This document shows positions 35,376 to 43,536 of a stretch of DNA of 64,000 bases, in pieces (the first letter of the stretch is position 1; each line of letters opens with the position of its first letter). Position numbers and translations under genes: made by a program. The notes beneath the pieces are model-generated. The model worked only from the letters and a program-made list of their open reading frames with translations, was not told the DNA's origin and did not search any database. The stretch comes from Ga0077560 sp046330395 (GTDB lineage: Bacteria > Actinomycetota > Thermoleophilia > Miltoncostaeales > Miltoncostaeaceae), in the NCBI GenBank assembly GCA_046330395.1, contig JAXLSS010000001.1:283304-347303 (forward strand), written 5' to 3'.

Positions 35376-36170
35376 TCAGCGAGCCGCCACCGAGACGCGC
35401 ACGGATGCCATGGCGCCCGGGGTAGGGGCGTGCTTGTTGTCGACGAGGACGGCGTAGAAGCGGTGGGCACCCGGTTTGACTCCCGCCAGGGAGACCCGGA
35501 AGGTGCGGGTGCCGCTCATGCCCAGCATGGTCCCCATGCCCATCATGGGGCCGGTCGTCGTGTCGAGGTTGGCGTGCCAGTGCCCGTAGCCGTCCACATC
35601 CGCCTTGCCGAAGAGGTTCCCGGACAGGGTGAAGTTGGTGACGCGCACCCGCAGCGTGAATGCCCCCTTCACGGTCGTGCCCGGCTTTGGGGAGACGATG
35701 GTGATGCCCGGCTTGGCTGCGGTCGTTCGGGCGGTGAGTGCGGGCAGGGGGTGTGCGGGGCGGTAGGTGAAGGTGACCGACTTCGCGGCCGACGGATCCT
35801 CGGCGTGGGAGTTGTCGGTGGGAACCACCGTGAGGGTGTGCTTGCCCGGCGTGACGTTCTGCAGGGAGATCCCAACCCGGTGGGCGCACTCCATGTCGAC
35901 CAGCGACCCGTCGAGGATGGTGTGGTAATGGCCGGTTCCCGCGCGGTCGCCGGTGCCCGCCAGGTCGCAGCGCAGGTGCAGGCCGCGCACCGTCACGTCG
36001 GCCTGGACCGTGTTGCCGGTGACGACCGTGGGCACGCTCACCGTGACCTTGGCGCCCGTGTGGACGGTCATGGGTGTGGAGGCCTGGCCCGCCCCGGCGC
36101 CCGCCATCAGCGCGGGGGTGGCCGCGCTCACGGCCGCAAGGCCGATGAATCCGAGTGTGCGTCGCCGCAT
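35376..36170 (-). CDS. secreted protein with two related His-motif domains
   Basis: 264-residue exported protein: signal peptide MRRRTLGFIGLAAVSAATPALMAG. Two similar modules of about 100 residues follow. The first has VTVRGLHLRCDLAGTG...GHYHTILDG and GKHTLTVVPTDNSHAE; the second has VRVTNFTLSGNLFG...GHWHANLD and GAHRFYAVLVDNKHAP. The second also contains a Met-rich loop GPMMGMGTMLGM. The paired GHxH motifs and Met cluster hint at copper binding, an inference only; the modules resemble DUF4399-type beta domains. Start ATG 36170 with GGAG at good distance. Divergent from the zinc-ribbon/Crp cluster across 293 bases. Confidence 0.7.
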   Translation of the reverse strand: MRRRTLGFIGLAAVSAATPALMAGAGAGQASTPMTVHTGAKVTVSVPTVVTGNTVQADVTVRGLHLRCDLAGTGDRAGTGHYHTILDGSLVDMECAHRVGISLQNVTPGKHTLTVVPTDNSHAEDPSAAKSVTFTYRPAHPLPALTARTTAAKPGITIVSPKPGTTVKGAFTLRVRVTNFTLSGNLFGKADVDGYGHWHANLDTTTGPMMGMGTMLGMSGTRTFRVSLAGVKPGAHRFYAVLVDNKHAPTPGAMASVRVSVAAR

Positions 36171-36466
36171 CGAGGTGCTCCTTCTCCCGAGGTGGTCCCG
36201 GGGTATCGGTTGCTGTGACGGGGCCAGGCAACCAGGGGCGTCGAGGAGACAGGGCGCCTCGTGTTCACGGACGTACCGCCCGACAATGGGGCCCGTGCGC
36301 GGCCCGGTTCGTACTGGCCTGTGGCCTGCGGCACACTGCGCCGACACGCATCGGGGACCGGGTTCGTGCGCGAACCGTGAGGTGCGTGCCGCCGGCCGGG
36401 TGCGCGTACCGTCATCGAGGTCGTTGTCCGTTCGGAGGAGTCGCTGGTGGGAAGGGGCGTCGAGTG

Positions 36467-36649
36467 GTGAGCGGATTCACGGTTCCCAGCGAGGACCCGG
36501 TGCTGTGCCAGGAATGCGGGTCGCTGTTCGGGGCGGGCGCCGACGCCGACGTCGTGTGCCCCTACTGTGAGGGCCGCCTGCATCCGCTCCCCGCCGCACG
36601 AGCGGTGATCGGGCCGCCGGATGGCGGTGCCCCGGGGGTCCCGGAGTGA
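36467..36649 (+). CDS. small zinc-ribbon protein
   Basis: 60 residues with two CxxC knuckles: C14-x2-C17 (CQECG) and C31-x2-C34 (CPYCEG), the layout of zinc ribbons and rubredoxin-like small domains. No other domain. The first base of the next start overlaps the stop, so it is translationally coupled to the Crp-like regulator and may be its partner or sensor. Start GTG 36467 (or the adjacent GTG 36464) behind GGAAGGGG. Function unknown. Confidence 0.65.
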   Translation: MSGFTVPSEDPVLCQECGSLFGAGADADVVCPYCEGRLHPLPAARAVIGPPDGGAPGVPE

Positions 36650-37398
36650 GGGGGCGCGTGGTGGCGGAGCGGCTGTCGGCCACGGATGTGCTGGCGGGGT
36701 TGGGGCCCATCCAACGGCAGGCCGCGATGGGGATCCTGATGGGTGGGCGTATGGTTCGGATGGCGGCCGGCCAGACGGGCCCGCTGCAGACGGGCAGCGC
36801 GGGGTTGCTCCTGGTGAAGAGCGGGGAGTGTGAGGTGGTGATCACCACCGAGGACCACCGGGCACTGGTGCTGGCCGAGGCGGGGGAGGGGGAGGTGCTG
36901 ACCTGCGCGCCGTCCGGGCTGGAGGGCTGCGAGGTGGCGCTGCACGCGGTCACCGATGTGGTGCTGTGCCCGCTGGACACCGAGCATCTGCGTGATCTGG
37001 GCGGCTATCCCACGGTGCTGACGGGCCTGCTCGAGCAGTGTGCGCGCAGGGCGGAGGAGGCCCAGGGTGCGGCGCTGCGGCTGGCGCACCGGCGGGTGGA
37101 GGACCGTGTCCTGTTGGCGTTGCGCTCACTGGCGGCCCGTCAGGGTCGGGTGACCGCGGAGGGCGTGCGTCTGGGCGCCGTGCGGCACCAGGAGATCGCA
37201 CGGCGGGCCAACGTAACGCGGCCCGGCGCCACACAGGCCCTCGCCAGCCTGGAACGTGATGGGCGTCTGCGCCGCGACCCCGAGGGGGGACTGGTGCTGC
37301 TGGGCTCCGGTGCCGGCGACCCCGGGCTGCTGGTGACCGCGGCCTGCAGACGACCCTCTGGCGTGCCGCGCGCGTTGGCTCGTGTCCTGGGCCGGTAG
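36646..37398 (+). CDS. Crp/Fnr-family transcriptional regulator
   Basis: 250 residues: an N-terminal cyclic-nucleotide-binding-type beta barrel (about 40-115; AGLLLVKSGECEVVI, LVLAEAGEGEVLTC), a long dimer helix (LTGLLEQCARRAEEAQGAALRLAHRRVEDRVLLAL) and a winged HTH with VRHQEIARRANVTRPGATQALASLERDGRL. It has a few cysteines (TCAPSGLEGCE) but not the four-Cys Fnr cluster, and the cAMP-binding 'RE.A.RSA' signature is absent, so the effector is unknown. Start GTG 36646 overlaps the previous stop. It is followed five bases later by the reductase, suggesting local control of a redox operon. Confidence 0.85.
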   Translation: MRGRVVAERLSATDVLAGLGPIQRQAAMGILMGGRMVRMAAGQTGPLQTGSAGLLLVKSGECEVVITTEDHRALVLAEAGEGEVLTCAPSGLEGCEVALHAVTDVVLCPLDTEHLRDLGGYPTVLTGLLEQCARRAEEAQGAALRLAHRRVEDRVLLALRSLAARQGRVTAEGVRLGAVRHQEIARRANVTRPGATQALASLERDGRLRRDPEGGLVLLGSGAGDPGLLVTAACRRPSGVPRALARVLGR

Positions 37399-37402
37399 GC
37401 GG

Positions 37403-38770
37403 GTGACCAACTCGCTCGTGGTGGTGGGCGGTGGGGCGGGGGGCCTGTCGGCCGCCCGCGCCGCGGTTGCAATGGGGGTGCGCCCGCTGCTGGTGTCCGA
37501 AGGCCCCCTGGGCGGGGAGTGCACCCACACCGGATGCGTGCCGTCCAAGGCGCTCATCCGGGCGGCCCGCACCGGCGAGGGCTTTGCCGGGGCCCGTGAA
37601 CGGGTCGATGCGGCCATCGCCCGGATCGCCGCCACCGAGGATGAGGCGTCACTGGCCCGCGAGGGCATCGACGTCCTGCGGGGACGCGCCCGGTTCACCG
37701 CGCCCGGCCGGCTGGATATGGACGGGCGGGCCGTCAGCGCGCCCCGAGTGGTCCTCGCCACGGGCACACGCCCGGTGGTCCCGCCGATCCCGGGATTGGA
37801 TGGCGTCCCGGTGCTCACCAACGAGAACGTCTTCACGCTCCCGGCGTGTCCATCGTCGTTGGCGGTGATCGGCGCCGGTGCGGTGGGCTGCGAGCTGGCC
37901 CAGGCCTTCGCGCGTCTGGGCGCGCGGGTGTTCCTCATCGAGCGCCTGCAGCGCCTGCTGGCCGCCGAGGAGCCGGCCGCATCGACCGTGGTGACCGCCG
38001 CGCTCACCCGCGGCGGGGTCACGGTGCACACGGGCATCACGGTTGCGGAGGTGGGCGTCACACCTGATGGGGTCGTCCTCACCCTGGACGATGGATCCCG
38101 GGTCGAGGTGCAGCGCGTTCTCGTGGCCGCTGGCCGCCGCCCGGCCGTCGAGGGGCTCGGCCTCGACCGGGCCGGTGTGACGCTGACCGATTCCGGGCAC
38201 GTGCGCGTGGACGCACGGCTGGCCACCTCCGCACCCGGGGTCTTCGCGGCTGGTGATGTGACGGGGCTGCTGCCCTTCACGCACGCCGCCGACGAGATGG
38301 GCCGCGTTGCCGCGCGCAACGCGCTGTCGCGCCACCCGCATGCCCGGTTCGCTCGGGCCGCGGTGCCGTGGGTGACGTTCACCGACCCCGAGGTCGCCCG
38401 CGTGGGACTCACCGAGGCGCAGGCGGCCCACATCCGCGGGGCACGGGTGGCGGAGGTGCCGATGAGCGAGGTGGACCGGGCCGTCATCGAAGACCGCACC
38501 GAGGGGTTCGTGCGTCTGATCGCCGGTCCGCGACCGGTGCTGGGGGATCGGTGGGGCGGCCGGCTGCTGGGCGCCACCATCGTGGCGCCCCGGGCGGGGG
38601 AGATGATCCACGAGGCCGCGCTCGCGATGCGCACGGGCATGTTCACCGGTCGGCTGGCGCAGACGGTGCACGCGTACCCCACCTGGTCGGTGGCCGTGCG
38701 GATGGCCGCGGCGCAGTTCGTGACGACGGTGGGCGGCCGCGACGCCCGGCCCGCTCGGGCCACCGGATGA
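37403..38770 (+). CDS. FAD-dependent pyridine nucleotide-disulfide oxidoreductase (MerA/Lpd-like)
   Basis: 455 residues of the mercuric reductase/dihydrolipoamide dehydrogenase group: FAD motif VVVGGGAGGLSAARAA, redox disulfide C40-x4-C45 in GGECTHTGCVPSKAL, NAD(P) motif AVIGAGAVGCELAQAF, second FAD motif GVFAAGDVTG, and the dimer-interface end VHAYPTWSVAVRMAA, where Lpd has the catalytic His-x-Pro-x4-E. Here the Glu position is changed (YPTWS). It lacks the N-terminal metal-binding domain and the C-terminal CC pair of true MerA. A disulfide or electrophile substrate is likely but unknown. Start GTG 37403; ATGA overlap with the radical SAM gene. Confidence 0.87.
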   Translation: MTNSLVVVGGGAGGLSAARAAVAMGVRPLLVSEGPLGGECTHTGCVPSKALIRAARTGEGFAGARERVDAAIARIAATEDEASLAREGIDVLRGRARFTAPGRLDMDGRAVSAPRVVLATGTRPVVPPIPGLDGVPVLTNENVFTLPACPSSLAVIGAGAVGCELAQAFARLGARVFLIERLQRLLAAEEPAASTVVTAALTRGGVTVHTGITVAEVGVTPDGVVLTLDDGSRVEVQRVLVAAGRRPAVEGLGLDRAGVTLTDSGHVRVDARLATSAPGVFAAGDVTGLLPFTHAADEMGRVAARNALSRHPHARFARAAVPWVTFTDPEVARVGLTEAQAAHIRGARVAEVPMSEVDRAVIEDRTEGFVRLIAGPRPVLGDRWGGRLLGATIVAPRAGEMIHEAALAMRTGMFTGRLAQTVHAYPTWSVAVRMAAAQFVTTVGGRDARPARATG

Positions 38771-40155
38771 TGGGTCTTCTCCGACGGCTGGAGGTGGCGA
38801 CTCGTCGCGCCCACCCCGACGTGGAACGGGCGATGGCCGAGCGCTGGGCGGGGCTGCCCGAGGGCGTGCGCACACCCGCGCAGATGCTGGGCCAGCGCTT
38901 CCTGGGGTGTGAGGGCACGCACGGGGTGTTCCCGCGCTGCAACCTGGCCTGCACTCCCTGCTACCACTCGCGGGAGGCCAACCACGTCCGTGTGGATGCC
39001 GAGCACACGCTGCAGCGGGTGGGTGAGCAGATGGCGCATCTGCGGGCGGTCCGGGGACCCGGCCAGCACGCCCAGCTGATCGGTGGTGAGGTCACCCTGT
39101 TGGGGCCCGAGGCGCACGCGGCGGCCCTGGGGGTGATGTTGGGCCATGGCCGCAAGCCGATGAGCATGTCGCACGGGGACTTCGACTACGACTACCTGAA
39201 GGCGCTGGCGGTCGACCCGCACGGCCGTCGCCGCTTCCCCCTGATCTCGTTCGCGGTGCACGTGGACTCCACCATGCTGGGACGGCGAGCGGCCCGCCGG
39301 CCGGAGTCCGAGGCGGAGCTCAACGGCGAGCGGCGTCGCATCTGCGACATGTTCGCCCGGCTGCGCACCGAGCACGGCGTGCGCAACTACCTGGCACACA
39401 ACATGACCGTCACCCCCGGGAACCTCGACCAGGTGGCGCAGGTCATCCGCGACTGCCGCGCGATGGGCTTCCGCATGTTCTCGTTCCAGCCGGCCGCCAT
39501 GATCGGCGATCCGCGCCGTTGGAGCGGCCGGTCGTTCACCGCCGACCAGGTGTGGGGGGAGATCGAGCGTGGGGCGGGTACCAGGCTGCCGTTCGGTGCG
39601 CTGCAGGTGGGGGATGTGCGGTGCAACCGCACCACGTGGGGGTTCGACATCGGGGGGCGGTACGTGCCGGTACTGGACGACCGCGACCCCCGCGATCTGC
39701 GCGCCCGTGACCTGCTGATGCGCGCCTTCCCGGGGCTGGATTTCGGCACGCCGCCGATGCTGCTGGCGGCCAAGCTGCTGCGCATCGTGGCCCGGCATCC
39801 GGCGGTGGTCCCGGAGGGGATTGCGTGGGCCGTGCGGTTCGTGCGTCGCGCGGGCGTGACGCGCCTGCTGCGCCACCGCCCCCGCCCGCTGACCTTCGTG
39901 ATGCACAGCTTCATGGACGCCCGGGTGGTGCGCCCCGCGTGGGAACAGCTGCAGCGCGGCATCACGGCCGACGACCCGGAGCTGCGGGAGACCCAGGAGC
40001 GGCTGCGTGCCTGCTCGTACTCCATGGCGCACCCCGAGGACGGGCGGCTGATCCCGGCCTGCGTCCAGCACGCGGTGCTGGACCCCGTCGAGAACCTGCG
40101 CCTGCGCGAGCTGCTGCCCCTGGTGCGCCGCCCCGACGCGGAGGAGCCGGCCTAG
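38767..40155 (+). CDS. radical SAM protein of unknown substrate
   Basis: 462 residues. The radical SAM cluster motif C58-x3-C62-x2-C65 (RCNLACTPCYHS) is present, followed by LIGGEVTLLGPEAHAAAL (the GGE-like SAM motif) and VTPGNLDQVAQVIRDC later in the barrel. The C-terminal part carries further cysteines (DVRCNRTTWGF; RACSYSMAHPEDGRLIPACVQH) that could hold an auxiliary cluster, although it is not a standard SPASM arrangement. Start ATG 38767 overlaps the reductase stop, so the two proteins are likely made together; the reductase might supply electrons. Its stop shares CTAG with the stop of the convergent glutaredoxin gene. Confidence 0.85.
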   Translation: MMGLLRRLEVATRRAHPDVERAMAERWAGLPEGVRTPAQMLGQRFLGCEGTHGVFPRCNLACTPCYHSREANHVRVDAEHTLQRVGEQMAHLRAVRGPGQHAQLIGGEVTLLGPEAHAAALGVMLGHGRKPMSMSHGDFDYDYLKALAVDPHGRRRFPLISFAVHVDSTMLGRRAARRPESEAELNGERRRICDMFARLRTEHGVRNYLAHNMTVTPGNLDQVAQVIRDCRAMGFRMFSFQPAAMIGDPRRWSGRSFTADQVWGEIERGAGTRLPFGALQVGDVRCNRTTWGFDIGGRYVPVLDDRDPRDLRARDLLMRAFPGLDFGTPPMLLAAKLLRIVARHPAVVPEGIAWAVRFVRRAGVTRLLRHRPRPLTFVMHSFMDARVVRPAWEQLQRGITADDPELRETQERLRACSYSMAHPEDGRLIPACVQHAVLDPVENLRLRELLPLVRRPDAEEPA

Positions 40156-40622
40156 GAGTCCGGGGAGACGCCGTTGAGGGCGTCGGCCATCTGCTGCGCC
40201 GTTGTGGCGCCTGCGTGAAGTCGCCGCCGCACCGTTCCGTCGCGGTCGATCACCTCGACCCGGTGGCGCCACGGACCGCACGCGCCACCGACCAGCGTGG
40301 TCACCAGCCCCAGTGGGTTGAAGGTGCGCCGCACGACCGCCACCGGGAACGCGGCGCCGTGCACCAGGGGCATCAGCGCGCCCCGGCGGTCCAGCCGCGC
40401 CAGTTCCGACGCGCCTCCCACGGGCAGGTCGCCGATGATGATCTGGGGCACCGTGGATCCACCGGTGCGGCGACGCAGCTCCTCGCGGAATCCCGGTCGG
40501 CCGTCCACCGGCGTTTGCGTGAAGGGGATACCGCGGCGACGCAGCAGCGCCAGCGCGCGGGCGCAGTGGGGGCAGCCCCTGAGCGTGAGGACCTCGACGG
40601 GGACGGTGTGCTCGGTGGTCAA
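40152..40622 (-). CDS. glutaredoxin-like protein with C-terminal extension
   Basis: 156 residues. The first 80 form a glutaredoxin: VEVLTLRGCPHCARALALL (redox C17-x2-C20) and the cis-Pro strand GSTVPQIIIGDLPVGGASEL. The remaining 70 residues (HRVEVIDRDGTVRRRLHAG...) are of unknown fold and make it twice the usual length. Start TTG 40622 overlaps the stop of the upstream methyltransferase gene and has GGAG in front. Last gene of the nrtS-methyltransferase-glutaredoxin operon. Confidence 0.8.
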   Translation of the reverse strand: MTTEHTVPVEVLTLRGCPHCARALALLRRRGIPFTQTPVDGRPGFREELRRRTGGSTVPQIIIGDLPVGGASELARLDRRGALMPLVHGAAFPVAVVRRTFNPLGLVTTLVGGACGPWRHRVEVIDRDGTVRRRLHAGATTAQQMADALNGVSPDS

Positions 40623-41278
40623 CTGATGCTCCGTTCCTCGGGTCGTCGTGCCTGAAGCACCTGGCTCCAATACAGCCCGGACAGGCGGACCGTCGCCTCC
40701 ACCCGGAACCCCGCGTCGGCGACCACCGGTGCCAGGTCGGCCATTGGGCCCTCCCCGATGACGGCGCTGGGAACGATCCGCGACACGCCGCGCCACGCCC
40801 CGCGGTAAGCGCGTCCCGCCCGGCCGGGCGGCGAGCCGTGCACCACGGCGACCAGGCGACCGCCCGGGCGCAGGACCCGCAGGGCCTCGGCCAGCGTCTG
40901 CGCCCGTGCCGTGGGGGCGAGGAGATGCAGCAGGTAGCCGATCGTGACCACGTCGGCGTCCGCGTCCGGCAGCGGGAGTTGGCGCACGTCGCCACGCACC
41001 AGCCCCGCGCGTTGGCCCAGTGGCGCCACCCGTGGCCGTGCGCGGTCGAGCATTTGCGGTGCGGCATCCACGCCGGTGAGCCGGGCGATCCGGTCGTCTC
41101 GCCGGATCAGGGCCGCGGCGAGCGCCCCGGTGCCGGTCGCCAGATCCACCACGCGCGCCCCGGCCAGCGGCTCCGCCAGTCGTGCGGCGGTGCGCAGGGC
41201 GCGGCGCTCCAGCCACAGCTGCCGGTCGTAGGCGCGCGCGCGGCGGTCGAAGAACGCGACGAGTGGGTCGGCGCTCAC
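40619..41278 (-). CDS. class I SAM-dependent methyltransferase
   Basis: 219 residues, UbiE/Methyltransf_11 type: SAM-binding motif I VVDLATGTGALAAALI, acidic motif II LTGVDAAPQML, motif III VRGDVRQLPLPDADADVVTIGYLLHLL and LRPGGRLVAVVHGSP. Substrate unknown; the operon partners (NrtS and glutaredoxin) do not point to one. Start ATG 41278 overlaps the nrtS stop. Confidence 0.85.
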   Translation of the reverse strand: MSADPLVAFFDRRARAYDRQLWLERRALRTAARLAEPLAGARVVDLATGTGALAAALIRRDDRIARLTGVDAAPQMLDRARPRVAPLGQRAGLVRGDVRQLPLPDADADVVTIGYLLHLLAPTARAQTLAEALRVLRPGGRLVAVVHGSPPGRAGRAYRGAWRGVSRIVPSAVIGEGPMADLAPVVADAGFRVEATVRLSGLYWSQVLQARRPEERSIS

Positions 41279-41517
41279 GCGGCTCCGTCACGCCGCATGG
41301 CGCGGCAGGCGGACAGCCACCCGGCCATCGACACCACGAACGGGGTGAGGTACGTCACACCGACCCGCAGCGCCAGGACCGCCGTCGGGTGCAGCACCCG
41401 ACCGCCCTGGTTGACCGCCACCAGGAAGGTCCCCACCACCGCCGCGATGGCGAGCGCCCGCGGCAGCCCGAGTCGGATGTCGCGCCACATGCCATCCTCG
41501 CTGCGCGCTGCCGTCAT
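41275..41517 (-). CDS. nrtS: nitrate/nitrite transporter NrtS
   Basis: 80-residue protein with two TM helices matching NrtS: ALAIAAVVGTFLVAVNQGGRVL (the family's conserved 'NQG' after helix 1) and RVGVTYLTPFVVSMAGWLSA ('LTY..PF.VS'). NrtS subunits associate in the membrane to move nitrate or nitrite. First gene of the minus-strand operon; 125 bases of divergent promoter region separate it from ynjF-like gene. Start ATG 41517. Confidence 0.75.
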   Translation of the reverse strand: MTAARSEDGMWRDIRLGLPRALAIAAVVGTFLVAVNQGGRVLHPTAVLALRVGVTYLTPFVVSMAGWLSACRAMRRDGAA

Positions 41518-41642
41518 GTCCTTCCCCGGGTCGCAGGGTCACCGCTCTATTCAACCGCGCCGGCGTTGCGGACGGGTTGCCGGGGTTCGCGTGCGGACAT
41601 GCGTTCCGGCGCCAGCATCCGTGACGACTTAGGGTCCTCCCG

Positions 41643-42233
41643 ATGACCGACGCCATCCTGCGCCGCCACAAGGAGGTCGTGCTCACCCCGGTGGCCCGCC
41701 TCACCCCGCTGCCGCCGGCGGCCATCACTCTGGCGGGGCTGGTACCCGGCGTCGGCGCCGCGCTGGCCGCCGCGGCCGGTCGGCCGTGGCTGGCGGTGAC
41801 GCTGTGGCTCGTCAACCGGCTGCTGGACGGGCTGGACGGGACCGTGGCGCGGGTGACCGGTCGGCAGACCGACCTCGGCGCATACCTGGACATCGTCGCC
41901 GACTTCGTGGTGTACGCGGCGGTGCCCATCGGCATCGCCGCCCACGCGGGTGATCGGGGCGCATGGGTCGCCGCCGCGGTGCTGCTCGGGACGTTCTACG
42001 TGAACGCCATTTCCTGGTCGTTTCTGTCGGCGCTGATGGAACGCCGTCGCATCGAACGGGGCCTCACGAGCGTCGCGATGCCCGCGGGACTCATCGAGGG
42101 GGCCGAGACGGTGGTGCTGTTCGCGGTGATGCTCACGCTGCCCGCATGGGCGCGGGTCCTGATGTGGGGCATGGCCGGCGCCGTGGTGCTGACCACCGTG
42201 CAACGCGTCACATGGGCCCTGCGCACGCTGTGA
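41643..42233 (+). CDS. CDP-alcohol phosphatidyltransferase family protein (YnjF-like)
   Basis: 196-residue membrane protein with about six TM helices. It carries the CDP-alcohol phosphotransferase signature DG-x2-DG-x-AR-x8-G-x3-D-x3-D (LLDGLDGTVARVTG...LGAYLDIVADF), which binds the two catalytic metals and the CDP moiety. It would transfer a phosphatidyl group to an unknown alcohol. In E. coli the homologous ynjF sits beside ynjBCD; here the same gene is 25 bases upstream of a YnjB-like gene, which supports a conserved partnership. Start ATG 41643. Confidence 0.83.
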   Translation: MTDAILRRHKEVVLTPVARLTPLPPAAITLAGLVPGVGAALAAAAGRPWLAVTLWLVNRLLDGLDGTVARVTGRQTDLGAYLDIVADFVVYAAVPIGIAAHAGDRGAWVAAAVLLGTFYVNAISWSFLSALMERRRIERGLTSVAMPAGLIEGAETVVLFAVMLTLPAWARVLMWGMAGAVVLTTVQRVTWALRTL

Positions 42234-42258
42234 CACCTCCGACCCGGACGTCATTCGG

Positions 42259-43536
42259 ATGACCCGCTCACGTCTGAGGCTCGGCGCGCTGGCCGCCGCC
42301 CTCGCGCTGCTGGTCGCACTGTGCCTGGCGGGGTGCGGGGGCTCCACCGGCAGCCCGACCGCGTCCCGGCCTTTCAGGCAGTCCGACTGGGCATCGGTGG
42401 TGCGCGCGGCCCGTGGGCAGACCGTGAACTGGTACGTGTACGGCGGGTCTGATGCCGTCAACCGGTTCGTTGACACCACCTACGGCCCGGCCCTGCGGGA
42501 CCGCTACGGCATCAGGTTGCATCGGGTGCCCGTCGCCGACACCGTGGATGCCGTCAACGAGGTGCTCAGCGAGAAGCAGGCCGGCGTCGACCCCGGCGTG
42601 GTCGACCTGATCTGGATCAACGGGGAGAACTTCGACACGCTCCGCCAGGCGGGCATGCTGCGCACGGGCTGGTCGCGGGGGCTGCCCAACGCGCGGTTTG
42701 TGGAGTGGTCCAACCCGGCGCTGAACCGCGACTTCGGGGTGCCCATCCAGGGTATGGAGAGCCCGTGGTCGTCGGCGCAGATCCAACTGGTGTACGACCC
42801 GGCACGCACCCCGCCGGCCGGTCTGCCGCGCAGCTACGCGCGGTTCGCCGCCTGGGCGTGCGGGCATCCGGGGCGCGCGACCTATGTGGCACCGGGGCCC
42901 GGCGGGTTCATCGGCACCCGGTTCGTCAAGGGCGCACTCGATGAGATCAGCGGGGGACCGGCCCGCTGGCGAACCTACGACACGGCCACATGGCGGCGCT
43001 GGTCACCGCGGCTGTGGGCCTACCTGCGTGCGCTCGCGCCGTGCCTGTGGCGTCACGGGCAGACCTACCCGAAGGACGAGAATGCCCTGCACAGCCTGTT
43101 CGCCAACCGCGAGGTGGATCTGTCGCTCACCATGGACCTGGCCGGACCCGCCACGCTCATCGACGCGGGGACGCTCCCGAAGGACGCCCGCACCTACGTG
43201 TTCGACGCGGACATGATCGGTGACTACAACTACGTGGCGATCCCGCGGAACGCACCGCACCCGGCGGCCGCGCTGGTGCTGGCCAACCTGCTCCTCGACC
43301 CGTCGATGCAGGCCGCCCAGGCCCGCCCCCAGAGCGGGTTCGGGCTGGGCTTCGCGATCGACCCGAGAAGGGTTCCGGACGCGACGGCGCGTGCGGACCT
43401 GCGACGCGCGGCCGCCGACCGGGGGCCCGGGGCCACGCCGATCGCCGACCTGCGGCGGGCACTGGCGCCGGACATGGACCCGCGCTACCAGGACCTGATC
43501 GAGCGGGGATGGCGCGCCAACGTGCTGCGCGGCTGA
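42259..43536 (+). CDS. ABC transporter substrate-binding lipoprotein (YnjB-like)
   Basis: 425 residues: lipoprotein signal with lipobox LAGC (Cys26), then a two-lobe binding protein of the YnjB family: VNWYVYGGSDAVNRFVDTTY, VDLIWINGENFDTLRQAGML and GVPIQGMESPWSSAQIQLVYDP are characteristic segments. Ligand unknown in all organisms, to my knowledge. It is the extracytoplasmic receptor for the two permeases and the ATPase downstream; the next gene starts 28 bases before its stop. Start ATG 42259. Confidence 0.85.
   Translation: MTRSRLRLGALAAALALLVALCLAGCGGSTGSPTASRPFRQSDWASVVRAARGQTVNWYVYGGSDAVNRFVDTTYGPALRDRYGIRLHRVPVADTVDAVNEVLSEKQAGVDPGVVDLIWINGENFDTLRQAGMLRTGWSRGLPNARFVEWSNPALNRDFGVPIQGMESPWSSAQIQLVYDPARTPPAGLPRSYARFAAWACGHPGRATYVAPGPGGFIGTRFVKGALDEISGGPARWRTYDTATWRRWSPRLWAYLRALAPCLWRHGQTYPKDENALHSLFANREVDLSLTMDLAGPATLIDAGTLPKDARTYVFDADMIGDYNYVAIPRNAPHPAAALVLANLLLDPSMQAAQARPQSGFGLGFAIDPRRVPDATARADLRRAAADRGPGATPIADLRRALAPDMDPRYQDLIERGWRANVLRG

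Noticed and set aside
37403..38770. true mercuric reductase (merA)
   Set aside because: The active-site CxxxxC fits, but the N-terminal metal-binding domain and the C-terminal vicinal cysteines are absent; called MerA/Lpd-like only.
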